64,000 bases of DNA from DATEOR01 sp963841425. GTDB taxonomy: Bacteria > Actinomycetota > Thermoleophilia > Gaiellales > Gaiellaceae. This document shows positions 1 to 7,920 of the stretch, piece by piece (position 1 is the stretch's first letter; each line of letters begins with the position of its first letter). The stretch covers positions 186,001 to 250,000 of the forward strand of contig CAWJCL010000005.1 in assembly GCA_963841425.1 (NCBI GenBank), written 5' to 3'. The notes below the pieces were generated by a model. It was not told the origin of the DNA and searched no databases. It saw nothing but the letters and a program-made list of their open reading frames with translations. A program made the position numbers and the translations under genes.

Positions 1-214
1 AGCCGAGCTGGAGGAACGACGTGACGACGATGTAGGGGATCGCCGCCGGCTCGATTCTCCAGGTGAGCGCCGCCACCGGCGCGTAGGCGACGAGGGCGAC
101 GAGGAGCGCGACCGCGGTCGCCGCCTCGGGGTCCTTCGCGCGCGCGATGAGCAGGTTCCAGAACGCATGGAGAAACGCGGCGGCGACGGCGAGCGCGAGG
201 GCGTCCAGCGGCAC
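1..214 (-). CDS. EamA/DMT-family transporter, N-terminal part (cut by window edge)
   Basis: Minus-strand reading frame open to the window edge, 71 codons visible. It starts at GTG 214-212, preceded by AGGGGAG ten bases upstream. The visible residues form two hydrophobic helices, and residues 15-20 read HAFWNL, the hallmark near the start of EamA drug/metabolite transporters. The family are ten-helix inner-membrane exporters of metabolites or amino acids; the substrate cannot be told. It is divergent from the HAD gene, with only about 20 bases between them. Confidence 0.6.
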   Translation of the reverse strand, partial: MPLDALALAVAAAFLHAFWNLLIARAKDPEAATAVALLVALVAYAPVAALTWRIEPAAIPYIVVTSFLQLG

Positions 215-234
215 GGCGGTAGTCTCCCCTGCCG

Positions 235-888
235 ATGAGACGGCCGCGCGCGATCGTGTTCGACTTCAACGGGACGCTCTCCCACGACGAGCCGATCCTC
301 TGCGAGATCTTCATCGAGCTCTTCGCCGAGCACGGCAAGCCGCTCTCGGCCCAGGAGTACTTCGACGTCCTGGCCGGCCTTTCGGACCCCGAGATCGTCC
401 GCACCTGGCTCGGGCGGGACCACCCGGACGTCGACGAGGTGATCGAGGAGCGGATCCGCCGCTACCGGGCCGCCGTCGCCGACGGCTCGAGCGTGCCGCC
501 CGAGCTTCGGGACGCGGTCCGCTTCGCCTCCGAGCGCGTCCCGCTCGCCATCGTCTCGGGCGCGGCGCGTCCCGAGATCGAGCCCGTGGTCGAGGCGGCC
601 GGGCTCGCGGATGCTTTCGACTTCATCGTCACCTCGGACGACGTCGAGCGAGGCAAGCCCGATCCCGAGGGGTATCGGAGAGCGCTCGCCCTCTTCGACC
701 AGAGCATCCACGCAGGAGATGTCCTGGTTCTGGAAGACACGGAAGCGGGCGTTGCCTCGGCCAATGCGGCCGGCATGCGCTGCTTCGCGGTGCTGGGGAC
801 TCTGTCCCCCGACCGGCTCGCGCAGGCCGACGAGATCGTGGACCGAATCGACCTGCCCCTCATGCGGCGGCTCTTCGAGGGGGCGTGA
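235..888 (+). CDS. HAD-superfamily hydrolase (beta-phosphoglucomutase-like)
   Basis: A 217-residue HAD subfamily I protein with a helical cap. Motif I is DFNGT (residues 10-14), motif II is S108 in IVSGA, motif III is K141 in GKPDP, and motif IV is D168 in LEDTEAG. The family hydrolyses or transfers small phosphate esters through an Asp10 phospho-intermediate. The second acidic residue of the usual DxD is Asn here, so the general-acid step may differ from classic phosphatases. The stop overlaps the start of the phosphodiesterase gene by 4 bases (GTGA), implying one transcript. A sugar-phosphate or glycerol-phosphate phosphatase would fit the neighbours; the substrate is inferred only. Confidence 0.8.
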   Translation: MRRPRAIVFDFNGTLSHDEPILCEIFIELFAEHGKPLSAQEYFDVLAGLSDPEIVRTWLGRDHPDVDEVIEERIRRYRAAVADGSSVPPELRDAVRFASERVPLAIVSGAARPEIEPVVEAAGLADAFDFIVTSDDVERGKPDPEGYRRALALFDQSIHAGDVLVLEDTEAGVASANAAGMRCFAVLGTLSPDRLAQADEIVDRIDLPLMRRLFEGA

Positions 889-1478
889 AGCCGCTCGTCC
901 TCGCCCACCGTGGCGCCTGCTGGGCCGCGCCGGAGAACAGTCTCGAGGCCTTCGAGCTCGCGATCGCCGAGGAGGCGGACTACGTCGAGTTCGACGTCCG
1001 GGCCCGAAACGGCGAGCTCGTCATCTGCCACGACCCCGGCCCGCCCGACGACGTACCGACTCTCGAGGAGGCGCTGGCCGCCCTCACCGGCCGCATCGGC
1101 CTCTGCGTCGAGGTGAAGGAGGAGGAGACGACCGGCGCCGTCCTCGACGCCCTCGAGCGCCACGCTGTCGATCCGGAGCAGCTCCTGGTCGTGTCGTTCC
1201 GGGCGGGCGCGATCCGGCGCGTGGCGGAGCGCCGCCCCGAGATCCGCTGTGTCCTGCACGTGAACGACCCCGCCGCAGCCGCGGGGTGCTGGGGGATCGG
1301 CTTCGAGGAGCCCGCAGCGGCCGGCCGAATCGAGGAGGCTCAGGCCGCGGGGCTCGCGACCACCGTCTTCACCGTCAACGATCCCGCGCGGATGCTGGAG
1401 CTCGCCGCGCTGGGCGTGACCGGGATGTTCACGGACCGACCGGCGCTTGCTCGGCGGACACTTGCGGCTGCTCGCTGA
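885..1478 (+). CDS. Glycerophosphodiester phosphodiesterase (GDPD)
   Basis: A 197-residue GDPD TIM-barrel, starting at GTG 885 that overlaps the HAD stop by 4 bases. Visible catalytic and metal residues are H8-R9, E17-N18, E35-x-D37 and H49-D50, with late motifs TVFTVND and TGMFTDRP. The family cuts glycerophosphodiesters to sn-glycerol-3-phosphate plus an alcohol. It is short for the family (usually 230-250) and has no signal peptide, so it should act in the cytoplasm on imported substrate. It converges with, and overlaps by about 50 bases, the ABC ATPase gene. A glpD homologue 5 kb away could consume the product. Confidence 0.85.
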   Translation: MKPLVLAHRGACWAAPENSLEAFELAIAEEADYVEFDVRARNGELVICHDPGPPDDVPTLEEALAALTGRIGLCVEVKEEETTGAVLDALERHAVDPEQLLVVSFRAGAIRRVAERRPEIRCVLHVNDPAAAAGCWGIGFEEPAAAGRIEEAQAAGLATTVFTVNDPARMLELAALGVTGMFTDRPALARRTLAAAR

Positions 1479-2526
1479 GCGCCAGGACGCGCCCTCCGTC
1501 CGCCGGGAAGCTCGCCGCGACACGCGAGCCGACCGGGAGCTCGGCGGCCTTGTGGCCGGGAAGGTCGGCCGAGAGCTCGTACTCCCCCGCCTCCACTTTC
1601 ACCCGGGTGATCGAACCGAGGAAGATGTGGGCGACGACCTCGCCGAGGATGGCGCCCGCCACCCCACCGTCCGCGCGCTCGACCTCGAGGATCTCGGGAC
1701 GAACGAGAACGAGGACGCGCTCCCCCCTGGGCAGGTCATGCGCATCGTCCACCGGAAGGACGCTTCCGCCCACCTGCACCTGCCCACTTTCGGCAACGGT
1801 CGCCTCGAGCCGGTTCATCGTGCCGATGAACTCGGCGACGAACGGCGTTCCGGGCGCGTTGTAGATCTCGGCGGGTGAGCCGATCTGCTCGATGCGGCCG
1901 TGAGAAAGGACGGCAACCCGATCCGAGATCGAAAGCGCCTCCTCCTGGTCATGGGTCACGTAGAGCGTCGTGATACCGAGCTGGGTCTGAAGCCGGCGGA
2001 TCTCCTCGCGGAGCTGGAGGCGCACCTTTGCGTCGAGGGCGGAGAGCGGCTCGTCGAGGAGGAGCACGCGAGGCTCGATCGCCAGCGCACGGGCGAGGGC
2101 GACTCGCTGCTGCATTCCGCCGGAGAGCTGGTGTGGATAGCGCTTCGCGGCGGCCGTGAGCCCGACGAGCTCGAGCAGCTCCTCGACCCGCGTGCGACGG
2201 GGAGCGCCCCTCTCGCCTCGGATCCGCAGGCCGAACTCCACGTTCGCCTCTGCAGTCATGTTCGGGAAGAGCGAGTAGGCCTGGAAGACCATGCCCATGT
2301 CGCGCTTGTTGGCAGGAATGTTCGTGACGTCGTTTCCCTCGACGACCACCCGTCCCGAGGTCGGCGTCTCGAACCCGGCCACGATCCGAAGCGCCGTCGT
2401 CTTCCCGCAGCCGGACGGGCCGAGCAGGGAGAGGAACTCACCGGTCTCGAGAGCGACGTCGATCTCCTCGATCGCCGTGAAGTCGCCGAACTCCTTGTGC
2501 AGCTTCTGCAGCTCGAGATACGGCAT
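1429..2526 (-). CDS. ABC transporter ATP-binding protein (PotA/FbpC-like)
   Basis: A 365-residue ATPase of the spermidine/iron/phosphonate importer group. Walker A GPSGCGKT is at 36-43, signature LSGGMQQ at 134-140, Walker B LLLDEP at 155-160, followed by an H-loop THDQEEAL. A C-terminal TOBE domain (about 280-350) is typical of PotA, FbpC and PhnT. The ATG at 2526 overlaps the stop of the permease gene (ATGA). It is the last gene of a four-gene minus-strand operon: binding protein, two permeases, ATPase. The ATPase alone does not fix the substrate. Confidence 0.9.
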   Translation of the reverse strand: MPYLELQKLHKEFGDFTAIEEIDVALETGEFLSLLGPSGCGKTTALRIVAGFETPTSGRVVVEGNDVTNIPANKRDMGMVFQAYSLFPNMTAEANVEFGLRIRGERGAPRRTRVEELLELVGLTAAAKRYPHQLSGGMQQRVALARALAIEPRVLLLDEPLSALDAKVRLQLREEIRRLQTQLGITTLYVTHDQEEALSISDRVAVLSHGRIEQIGSPAEIYNAPGTPFVAEFIGTMNRLEATVAESGQVQVGGSVLPVDDAHDLPRGERVLVLVRPEILEVERADGGVAGAILGEVVAHIFLGSITRVKVEAGEYELSADLPGHKAAELPVGSRVAASFPADGGRVLALSEQPQVSAEQAPVGP

Positions 2527-3314
2527 CAGCGACCCGCCACCGGGGCGACGCCACGACCGGGCCGCCGTCCGACCAAGAGGATCCCGAGCAGCGCGAGCCA
2601 GGTGAGGCCGAAGCTGATGATCGTGAGGGCCGCCGCCGGGTTCGCCTGCGTCTGGCCGACGTAGTTGATGTACGTCGGGAAGGTGTTGAAGAGCGCGATA
2701 TGAGCCATGGTGAACTCGCCCATGACGAGGGCGAAAGTGAGAAACGCGCCCGCGAGCGCGCCGGACGCGATATTCGGAAGGATCACGCGTACGAGCGTTG
2801 TCGTCCACCCCGCTCCGAGGCTGTGTGCGGCCTCCGTCAGCGTGTGCACGTCGATCGACCGAAACGAGACGTCGAGCGCCCGGAACATGAAGGGGAACGA
2901 GAGGACGACGTAGCCGGGGACGAGGAACCGCGGCGACTCGATGAACCAGAGCGGCACGCGGTCGACGTTGTAGAAGTCGAGCAGCCCGACGATGAGGATG
3001 ATCGGCGGGACCACGAAGGGAAGCACCGAGAGGAACTCCACCAGGGGCCGAAGCCGCGGGAAGCTCAGGTGCACGCTGTAAACACCCGGGATCAGGATGA
3101 GCAGGCTCACCACGATCGTCGCGAGGGCGAGCTTGAACGAGACCCAGAGAAGGTCGCGGAACTGCGGGTCGCTGAGGATCTCCCGATAGGAGGACAACCC
3201 GTAGCCGCTCACCTCCTTGAGGCTGAACTCGAGCGTCGCGGCGAGCGGGATGAAGAAGTAGGCGGCACCGATGCCGAGCCAGACCCAGCCCGAGCGGGGC
3301 ATGTGCCGGCTCAA
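2526..3314 (-). CDS. ABC transporter permease (PotC-like)
   Basis: About 262 residues with six predicted membrane helices and the inner-membrane permease EAA loop (EAAHSLGAGWTTTLVRVILP). I chose TTG 3314 because GGAGG lies 8 bases upstream and it makes a 4-base TTGA overlap with the previous stop; the in-frame ATG at 3302 has no visible ribosome-binding site. It pairs with the neighbouring permease to form the channel of the importer. The family takes up polyamines, Fe3+, thiamine or 2-aminoethylphosphonate. Confidence 0.85.
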   Translation of the reverse strand: MSRHMPRSGWVWLGIGAAYFFIPLAATLEFSLKEVSGYGLSSYREILSDPQFRDLLWVSFKLALATIVVSLLILIPGVYSVHLSFPRLRPLVEFLSVLPFVVPPIILIVGLLDFYNVDRVPLWFIESPRFLVPGYVVLSFPFMFRALDVSFRSIDVHTLTEAAHSLGAGWTTTLVRVILPNIASGALAGAFLTFALVMGEFTMAHIALFNTFPTYINYVGQTQANPAAALTIISFGLTWLALLGILLVGRRPGRGVAPVAGR

Positions 3315-4222
3315 GAGGCCCGCCTCCGCCAGCGCGACGCCCGCCGCTCGAGGACGAAGTAGAGCGCCATCGTCACCGAGATGACAAGCGCCATCCCAAC
3401 GGCGAGCGCATATCCCTGGTGAGGATCGGAGAGGACGTTGCCGCCGATCAGCTCGCCGATCTGGAGCGGTGTCAGCTCGATGTGGCCCGACGTCAGGGCG
3501 TAGGCCGTCGCGTAGGCGGCGAACGCGCTCCCGAATAGGAGCAGCATCGCGCCCAGGATCGAGGGGAAGAGGATCGGCAGGCCGACACGGCGCCAGTACT
3601 GCCACGAGCTCGCGCCGAGGTTCGAGGCCGCCTCCCGCCACTCCTCGCGGAGCCCGTCGATCGCCGGGGCGATGATGAGGATCATGAGCGGGATCTGGAA
3701 ATACATGTACGTGACGACGATCCCCCAGAAGCTGAAGAGGGTGAAGCCATGTCCATAAAGGTCGACGCCGATCTTGTCGAGCCACCGGGTGACCGCGCCC
3801 ACGGTGCCGAGGGTCGCGATGAAAGCGAAGGCGAGCGGGACGCCGCCGAAGTTCGCGGCGACGCCTGAGAACGTCGTCATGGCCGGCCTGATGAACCGCG
3901 GCGCTTTGGGCGAGATGGCCGCATAGGCGATCAGCAAGCCGAGCAGACCGCCTAGGACAGCCGTGTAGATGCTGATCTTGATGCTGGTGATATAGGCCGA
4001 GCGATAAGGCTCGTGAAAGATGGCCGAGACGAATTTCGTCGTCCAGGTGCCGTCGTCTGCCCGGAACGCGCCAATAAGAAGCGCAGCCGCAGGGATGAGC
4101 AGGAACGCGATCGCCCAGAGGAAGAACGGCGCGACGCCCAGCCAGGCAAGCGGGAAACGCCGTCCGGGCTGCCTTGGAGCGGCCGCCCGGACGGCGTCGA
4201 TGCTTTCAGCGGTTGCCGCCAG
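3311..4222 (-). CDS. ABC transporter permease (PotB-like), start codon unclear
   Basis: The conserved permease fold, including the EAASNLGASSWQYWRRVGLP EAA loop, runs from the stop at 3311 upstream to the stop of the binding-protein gene at 4226. The first membrane helix (WLGVAPFFLWAIAFLLIPA) is encoded around 4080-4145. In that stretch I read every in-frame codon and found no ATG, GTG or TTG until TTG 3937, which would delete the first helix. A CTG at 4222 would give 303 residues, normal for PotB. So the start is non-standard, or an indel hides it. The product should be the second channel subunit. Confidence 0.7.
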   Translation of the reverse strand: MAATAESIDAVRAAAPRQPGRRFPLAWLGVAPFFLWAIAFLLIPAAALLIGAFRADDGTWTTKFVSAIFHEPYRSAYITSIKISIYTAVLGGLLGLLIAYAAISPKAPRFIRPAMTTFSGVAANFGGVPLAFAFIATLGTVGAVTRWLDKIGVDLYGHGFTLFSFWGIVVTYMYFQIPLMILIIAPAIDGLREEWREAASNLGASSWQYWRRVGLPILFPSILGAMLLLFGSAFAAYATAYALTSGHIELTPLQIGELIGGNVLSDPHQGYALAVGMALVISVTMALYFVLERRASRWRRRAS

Positions 4223-4225
4223 GAG

Positions 4226-5443
4226 CTACCCCGCGACCTCGTTCCAACCGTCGGCAATCGTCTGCGTCGCCGCGTCGTTCTGCTCCGGGGTCGGGAACTC
4301 GATGTTCGCGTAGAGGTCCGCCGAGGGCAGCGCGTCGAGCAGGTCCTGGGGGATAACGCCGCGGTCGGACATGTCCTGGAACCGGGCCGGGTGCGAGTAC
4401 CCCTTGAGCCAGAGAAGCTGGCCCTCGTCCGAGTAGAGGAACTCCTGCCAGAGCCGGGCGGCGAACGGATTCGGCGCGTCGGCGTTGATCGCCTGGCAGT
4501 AGAAGTTCCCGACCGCCGCATCCTCGGGAACGGTCACCTCCCACGTGATGTTCGACTTGAACTCGGAGCCGTAGGCGATCTGCAGGTAGTCCCAGTCGAT
4601 CGTGACGGGAGTCTGGCCGTTGGCGACGGTTGCCGGCGTGGCATCGACGAGGATGAAGTTGCCCATGTCCTTCAGCTCTGCGAAGAAGTCGATGCCGGGC
4701 TGGATGTCGTCGAGCGAGCCGCCGTTCGCGACCGAGGCCGCGAAGACCGCAGCGAACGCCGAGCCCGACTCGCGCGGGTCACCGTTCAGCGCGACCTTGC
4801 CTTTGTACTCCGCGTTCTTCAGATCGGCCCAGCTCGCCGGGAGCGGAGCGACCTTCGTGTTCGCCCCGAGCGAGACCGCGCCCCAATAGTCGCCGACCCA
4901 GGCGCCGTCCGCGTCTTTCAGGTCGTCCGGGATCGTGTCCCACTGCGAGTTCTTGTAGTTGGCATAGAGACCGCCGCTCTTGCCTTCCACGGCGAAGGAC
5001 GGCCCGACGTCGAGGACGTCCGGGGCTCGATCCTGGCCCTTGAGGGACTTGACGGCCTGGTTCTCCTCGGCCGACGAGCCATTCGGGTTGGCATTGTTGA
5101 TCGTGATCCCGTACTTGGACTGGAAGGTGTCCATGATCTCGCCGTAGTTCGCCCAGTCGGGCGGAAGGGCGATCGTGTTCAGTGTCCCTTCCTCCTTCGC
5201 GGCCGCGACGAGGTCGTCCATCGAGATGTCGGTGCCCGACGCGGGAACCGACGGCGCGCCGCCGCCCGTGCCCGTGGCGCCGCTGGTCGAGGTCTCGTCC
5301 CCGCCGCCGCATGCAGCCGCGATAGCCGGCAGCGCCGTCAGGCCTGCTCCGAAGACGACGCCGCGTTGCAAGAGCGAGCGCCTCGTAAGCCGGGACTCTT
5401 CGAGAGCACGCTTGACGCGCTCTTCCAACTCGCGGTCCTGCAT
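4226..5443 (-). CDS. ABC transporter substrate-binding lipoprotein
   Basis: A 405-residue extracellular binding protein of the PotD/FbpA/PhnS type. The N-terminus has a Tat-like twin arginine (R21-R22), a hydrophobic stretch and a lipobox ending at Cys45 (IAAAC), followed by a Gly/Ser/Thr linker, so it should be a lipid-anchored protein outside the membrane. The ATG at 5443 has AGGAGG five bases upstream. It is the first gene of the importer operon and diverges from the PHP gene across only 60 bases, which must hold both promoters. The ligand is unknown; context favours an organophosphate or phosphonate. Confidence 0.85.
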   Translation of the reverse strand: MQDRELEERVKRALEESRLTRRSLLQRGVVFGAGLTALPAIAAACGGGDETSTSGATGTGGGAPSVPASGTDISMDDLVAAAKEEGTLNTIALPPDWANYGEIMDTFQSKYGITINNANPNGSSAEENQAVKSLKGQDRAPDVLDVGPSFAVEGKSGGLYANYKNSQWDTIPDDLKDADGAWVGDYWGAVSLGANTKVAPLPASWADLKNAEYKGKVALNGDPRESGSAFAAVFAASVANGGSLDDIQPGIDFFAELKDMGNFILVDATPATVANGQTPVTIDWDYLQIAYGSEFKSNITWEVTVPEDAAVGNFYCQAINADAPNPFAARLWQEFLYSDEGQLLWLKGYSHPARFQDMSDRGVIPQDLLDALPSADLYANIEFPTPEQNDAATQTIADGWNEVAG

Positions 5444-5503
5444 GTGTCCTCCTCGCGTCGTGTTCGGGTTTCGATGGTCTCACGGAGCTAGGCTCCCTTC
5501 AAG

Positions 5504-6424
5504 ATGCGTGCACACGTTTTTCTCCAGAAAGGCACCTGGCTCAAATGCGCGCTTCACGCGCATACGACCAATTCCGACGGCGAGCTCGCGCCCGCCGACC
5601 TCGTCCGCCACTACGAGGAAGCCGGGTTCGACGTGCTCGTCATCACCGACCACTGGATCCGTACGGTCGAGCCGTCTACGAAGCGCCTGCTCGTCCTTCC
5701 GGGAACCGAGCTCGACGCGCTGCGCCGCGACGGGAAGACGTATGCGCACGTGCTCGCGCTGGGCGTCGAGTCGGACCCGGAGCCGCCCGCCGCCGATTTC
5801 CCGGGCCTCGAGGAGACGGTTGCGTGGGTGCGCGCGAACGGCGGCGTGCCTTTCGTCGCACACACGTACTGGAGCGGCCTGCGCGCCGACGAGTTCGAGG
5901 AGATCGAGGGCCTCGCCGGCATCGAGGTCTTCAACGCGGGCTGCGAGCTCGAGGTCGGACGCGGTCACGCCGGCCTCCACTGGGACGAGGCGCTCCAGGC
6001 AGGGCGCGACCTGCTCGCCATCGCGACGGACGATTCCCACCACCCGGGCAAGGACAGCGCCCAGGCGTGGGTGTGGGCCCGCTGCGAGGAAAAGAGCCGG
6101 GAGGCGCTCCTCGCCGCTCTCGACTCGGGGTCCTTCTACAGCTCGAGCGGGCCCGAGATCGCGGCGCTCGAGACCGAGGAAGACGACGTCCGGGTCCGCT
6201 GCAGCCCCGCGCGCAGCATCACGCTTCTCACCGGCCGGACGAAGGGCGCGCGCGTAAACGCGGGCGACGGCGCCTACATCTACTCCGGCGAGGTGCTCGG
6301 GACCGACGGTAACGGCCTCGTCACCGAGGCGCGGCTCACGCGCCCGCGCGGGACACCGCACGGACGGCTCGAGGTGGAGGACGAGGCCGGCCGGCGCGCC
6401 TGGACGAATCCGCTATGGCCCTAG
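5504..6424 (+). CDS. PHP-domain phosphoesterase
   Basis: A 306-residue protein with a PHP metal-binding fold: H18-A-H20 and D25 in HAHTTNSDG, ITDH at 47-50, a later VAHTYW and a TDDSHH motif near 184-188. PHP proteins use two or three metal ions to hydrolyse phosphate esters; members include histidinol phosphatase and nucleotide or cyclic phosphodiesterases. A C-terminal beta-rich part (about 215-306) resembles the extension of PHP proteins that end in a carbohydrate-like domain. It overlaps glpD by 10 bases. The substrate is not identifiable. Confidence 0.8.
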   Translation: MRAHVFLQKGTWLKCALHAHTTNSDGELAPADLVRHYEEAGFDVLVITDHWIRTVEPSTKRLLVLPGTELDALRRDGKTYAHVLALGVESDPEPPAADFPGLEETVAWVRANGGVPFVAHTYWSGLRADEFEEIEGLAGIEVFNAGCELEVGRGHAGLHWDEALQAGRDLLAIATDDSHHPGKDSAQAWVWARCEEKSREALLAALDSGSFYSSSGPEIAALETEEDDVRVRCSPARSITLLTGRTKGARVNAGDGAYIYSGEVLGTDGNGLVTEARLTRPRGTPHGRLEVEDEAGRRAWTNPLWP

Positions 6425-7920
6425 AGTGGCGCGGAGAGGCCCTCGAGGAGCTCGCGGGCCGCGAGTTCGACCTGCTGGTCGTCGGCGCCGGAATCATCGG
6501 AGCCGGCATCGCCAACGAGGCGGCGCGTTCGGGGCTCGCGGTCGCGCTCGTCGACAAGGGCGACTTCGGTGCGGCGACCTCGAGCTCGTCCTCGAAGCTC
6601 ATACACGGCGGCCTCCGCTACCTGCGCCTCGGCGACGTGCGGCTCGTCCGCGAGGCGCACGAGGAGAGGCGCGCTCTCATGCGCGTCGTCGCCCCGCACC
6701 TCGTCCGGCGCCTGCCCTTTCTCTTCCCGGTCTACGAGAACGGTCCCTACCGCGCGTTCACGATCCAGACCGGCCTGTGGCTCTACTCCACCCTTGCGCG
6801 CGAGCGCCTCGGCGGGCTCGTCCCGCCGGAGCGGTCGCGGCGCAGCATCCCGCCGCTCCGGCTCGACCGGCTGCGAGGCTGCGGGCTGTATGCGGATGCC
6901 TGGACCCACGACAGCCGGCTGTGCCTCGCCAACGTTCGTGCCGCGGCCGACGCTGGCGCGGCCGTCCTCAACTATGCGGAGGTAACGGAGCTCCGCAAGA
7001 AGGGCGGGCATGTCGCGGGAGCCGAGTTGCGCGACCTCCACGGCGGCGAGACCGCGAGCGTGAGGGCACGTGTCGTCGTCAACGCGACGGGGCCGTGGGT
7101 CGACCGGCTGCGGCGGCTCGAGGATCCTGCGGCAGCGCCGTCCGTCCGACTGAGCAAGGGCGCCCACGCGCTCCTGCGCCTCGAGCAGCCGTGGAGCGCC
7201 GCGCTGACGATCCCGCACGACACCGTCCGCGTCTCCTTCGCCGTCCCGTGGGAAGGCATGCTCCTCCTCGGCACGACCGACACGCTCTACGAAGGCGAGC
7301 CCGAGGACGCCGCGGCGACCCCGGAGGACGTCGACCAGATCCTCGCCGAGGCTGCCGTCGCGCTCGAGCCGCAGGTGCTTCGGCCGGACGCGATCCGCTC
7401 GGTGTACGCAGGCCTGCGCGTCCTTCCCGGCGCCGAAGGTGCGACCGCCAGCGCGAGGCGGGAGACCCTCTACCTGCGCGGCCCGGGCGGGATGCTCACC
7501 GTCGCGGGCGGAAAGCTCACGACCTACCGGCGGATCGCGCTCCACGCGCTGCGGCAGGTGCGCGGCGACCTCGGGCTGCACCGCCTCCCCGGCAGCCCAG
7601 TCCCCCTGCCGGGAGCCGTGGAACTGGCCGAGGCGGGTGTCCACGTCGCCCGCGCCCATCCGGACCTCGAGCCGGCGATCCGCTCACACCTGGCACACCT
7701 CTACGGCAGCCTCGCCGCGGAGGTGCTCGAGGAAACGACGCACGACCCCTCCCTCCTCGAGCGCCTCAACCCCCAAGGGCCCGACATCGCCGCCCAGGCC
7801 GTCTACGCGCAGCGGCGCGAATGGGCGTGCAAGCCAGAGGACATCCTCAGACGCCGCACGACCCTCGAGCTCCGCGGCCTGCGGCCGACGAGGAAGCTCG
7901 CGGAGGTCCTCCACCCCTAG
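6415..7920 (+). CDS. glpD: Glycerol-3-phosphate dehydrogenase (FAD-dependent)
   Basis: A 501-residue GlpD-family flavoprotein. The FAD-binding GAGIIGAG motif is at 24-31, and the SSKLIHGGLRYL stretch near residues 58-70 is characteristic of GlpD. The C-terminal alpha-helical domain is present, so it is full length. It oxidises sn-glycerol-3-phosphate to dihydroxyacetone phosphate and passes electrons to quinone at the membrane. It overlaps the PHP gene by 10 bases and its stop overlaps the convergent aldehyde dehydrogenase stop. With the nearby GDPD it could finish glycerophosphodiester breakdown. Confidence 0.92.
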   Translation: MALEWRGEALEELAGREFDLLVVGAGIIGAGIANEAARSGLAVALVDKGDFGAATSSSSSKLIHGGLRYLRLGDVRLVREAHEERRALMRVVAPHLVRRLPFLFPVYENGPYRAFTIQTGLWLYSTLARERLGGLVPPERSRRSIPPLRLDRLRGCGLYADAWTHDSRLCLANVRAAADAGAAVLNYAEVTELRKKGGHVAGAELRDLHGGETASVRARVVVNATGPWVDRLRRLEDPAAAPSVRLSKGAHALLRLEQPWSAALTIPHDTVRVSFAVPWEGMLLLGTTDTLYEGEPEDAAATPEDVDQILAEAAVALEPQVLRPDAIRSVYAGLRVLPGAEGATASARRETLYLRGPGGMLTVAGGKLTTYRRIALHALRQVRGDLGLHRLPGSPVPLPGAVELAEAGVHVARAHPDLEPAIRSHLAHLYGSLAAEVLEETTHDPSLLERLNPQGPDIAAQAVYAQRREWACKPEDILRRRTTLELRGLRPTRKLAEVLHP

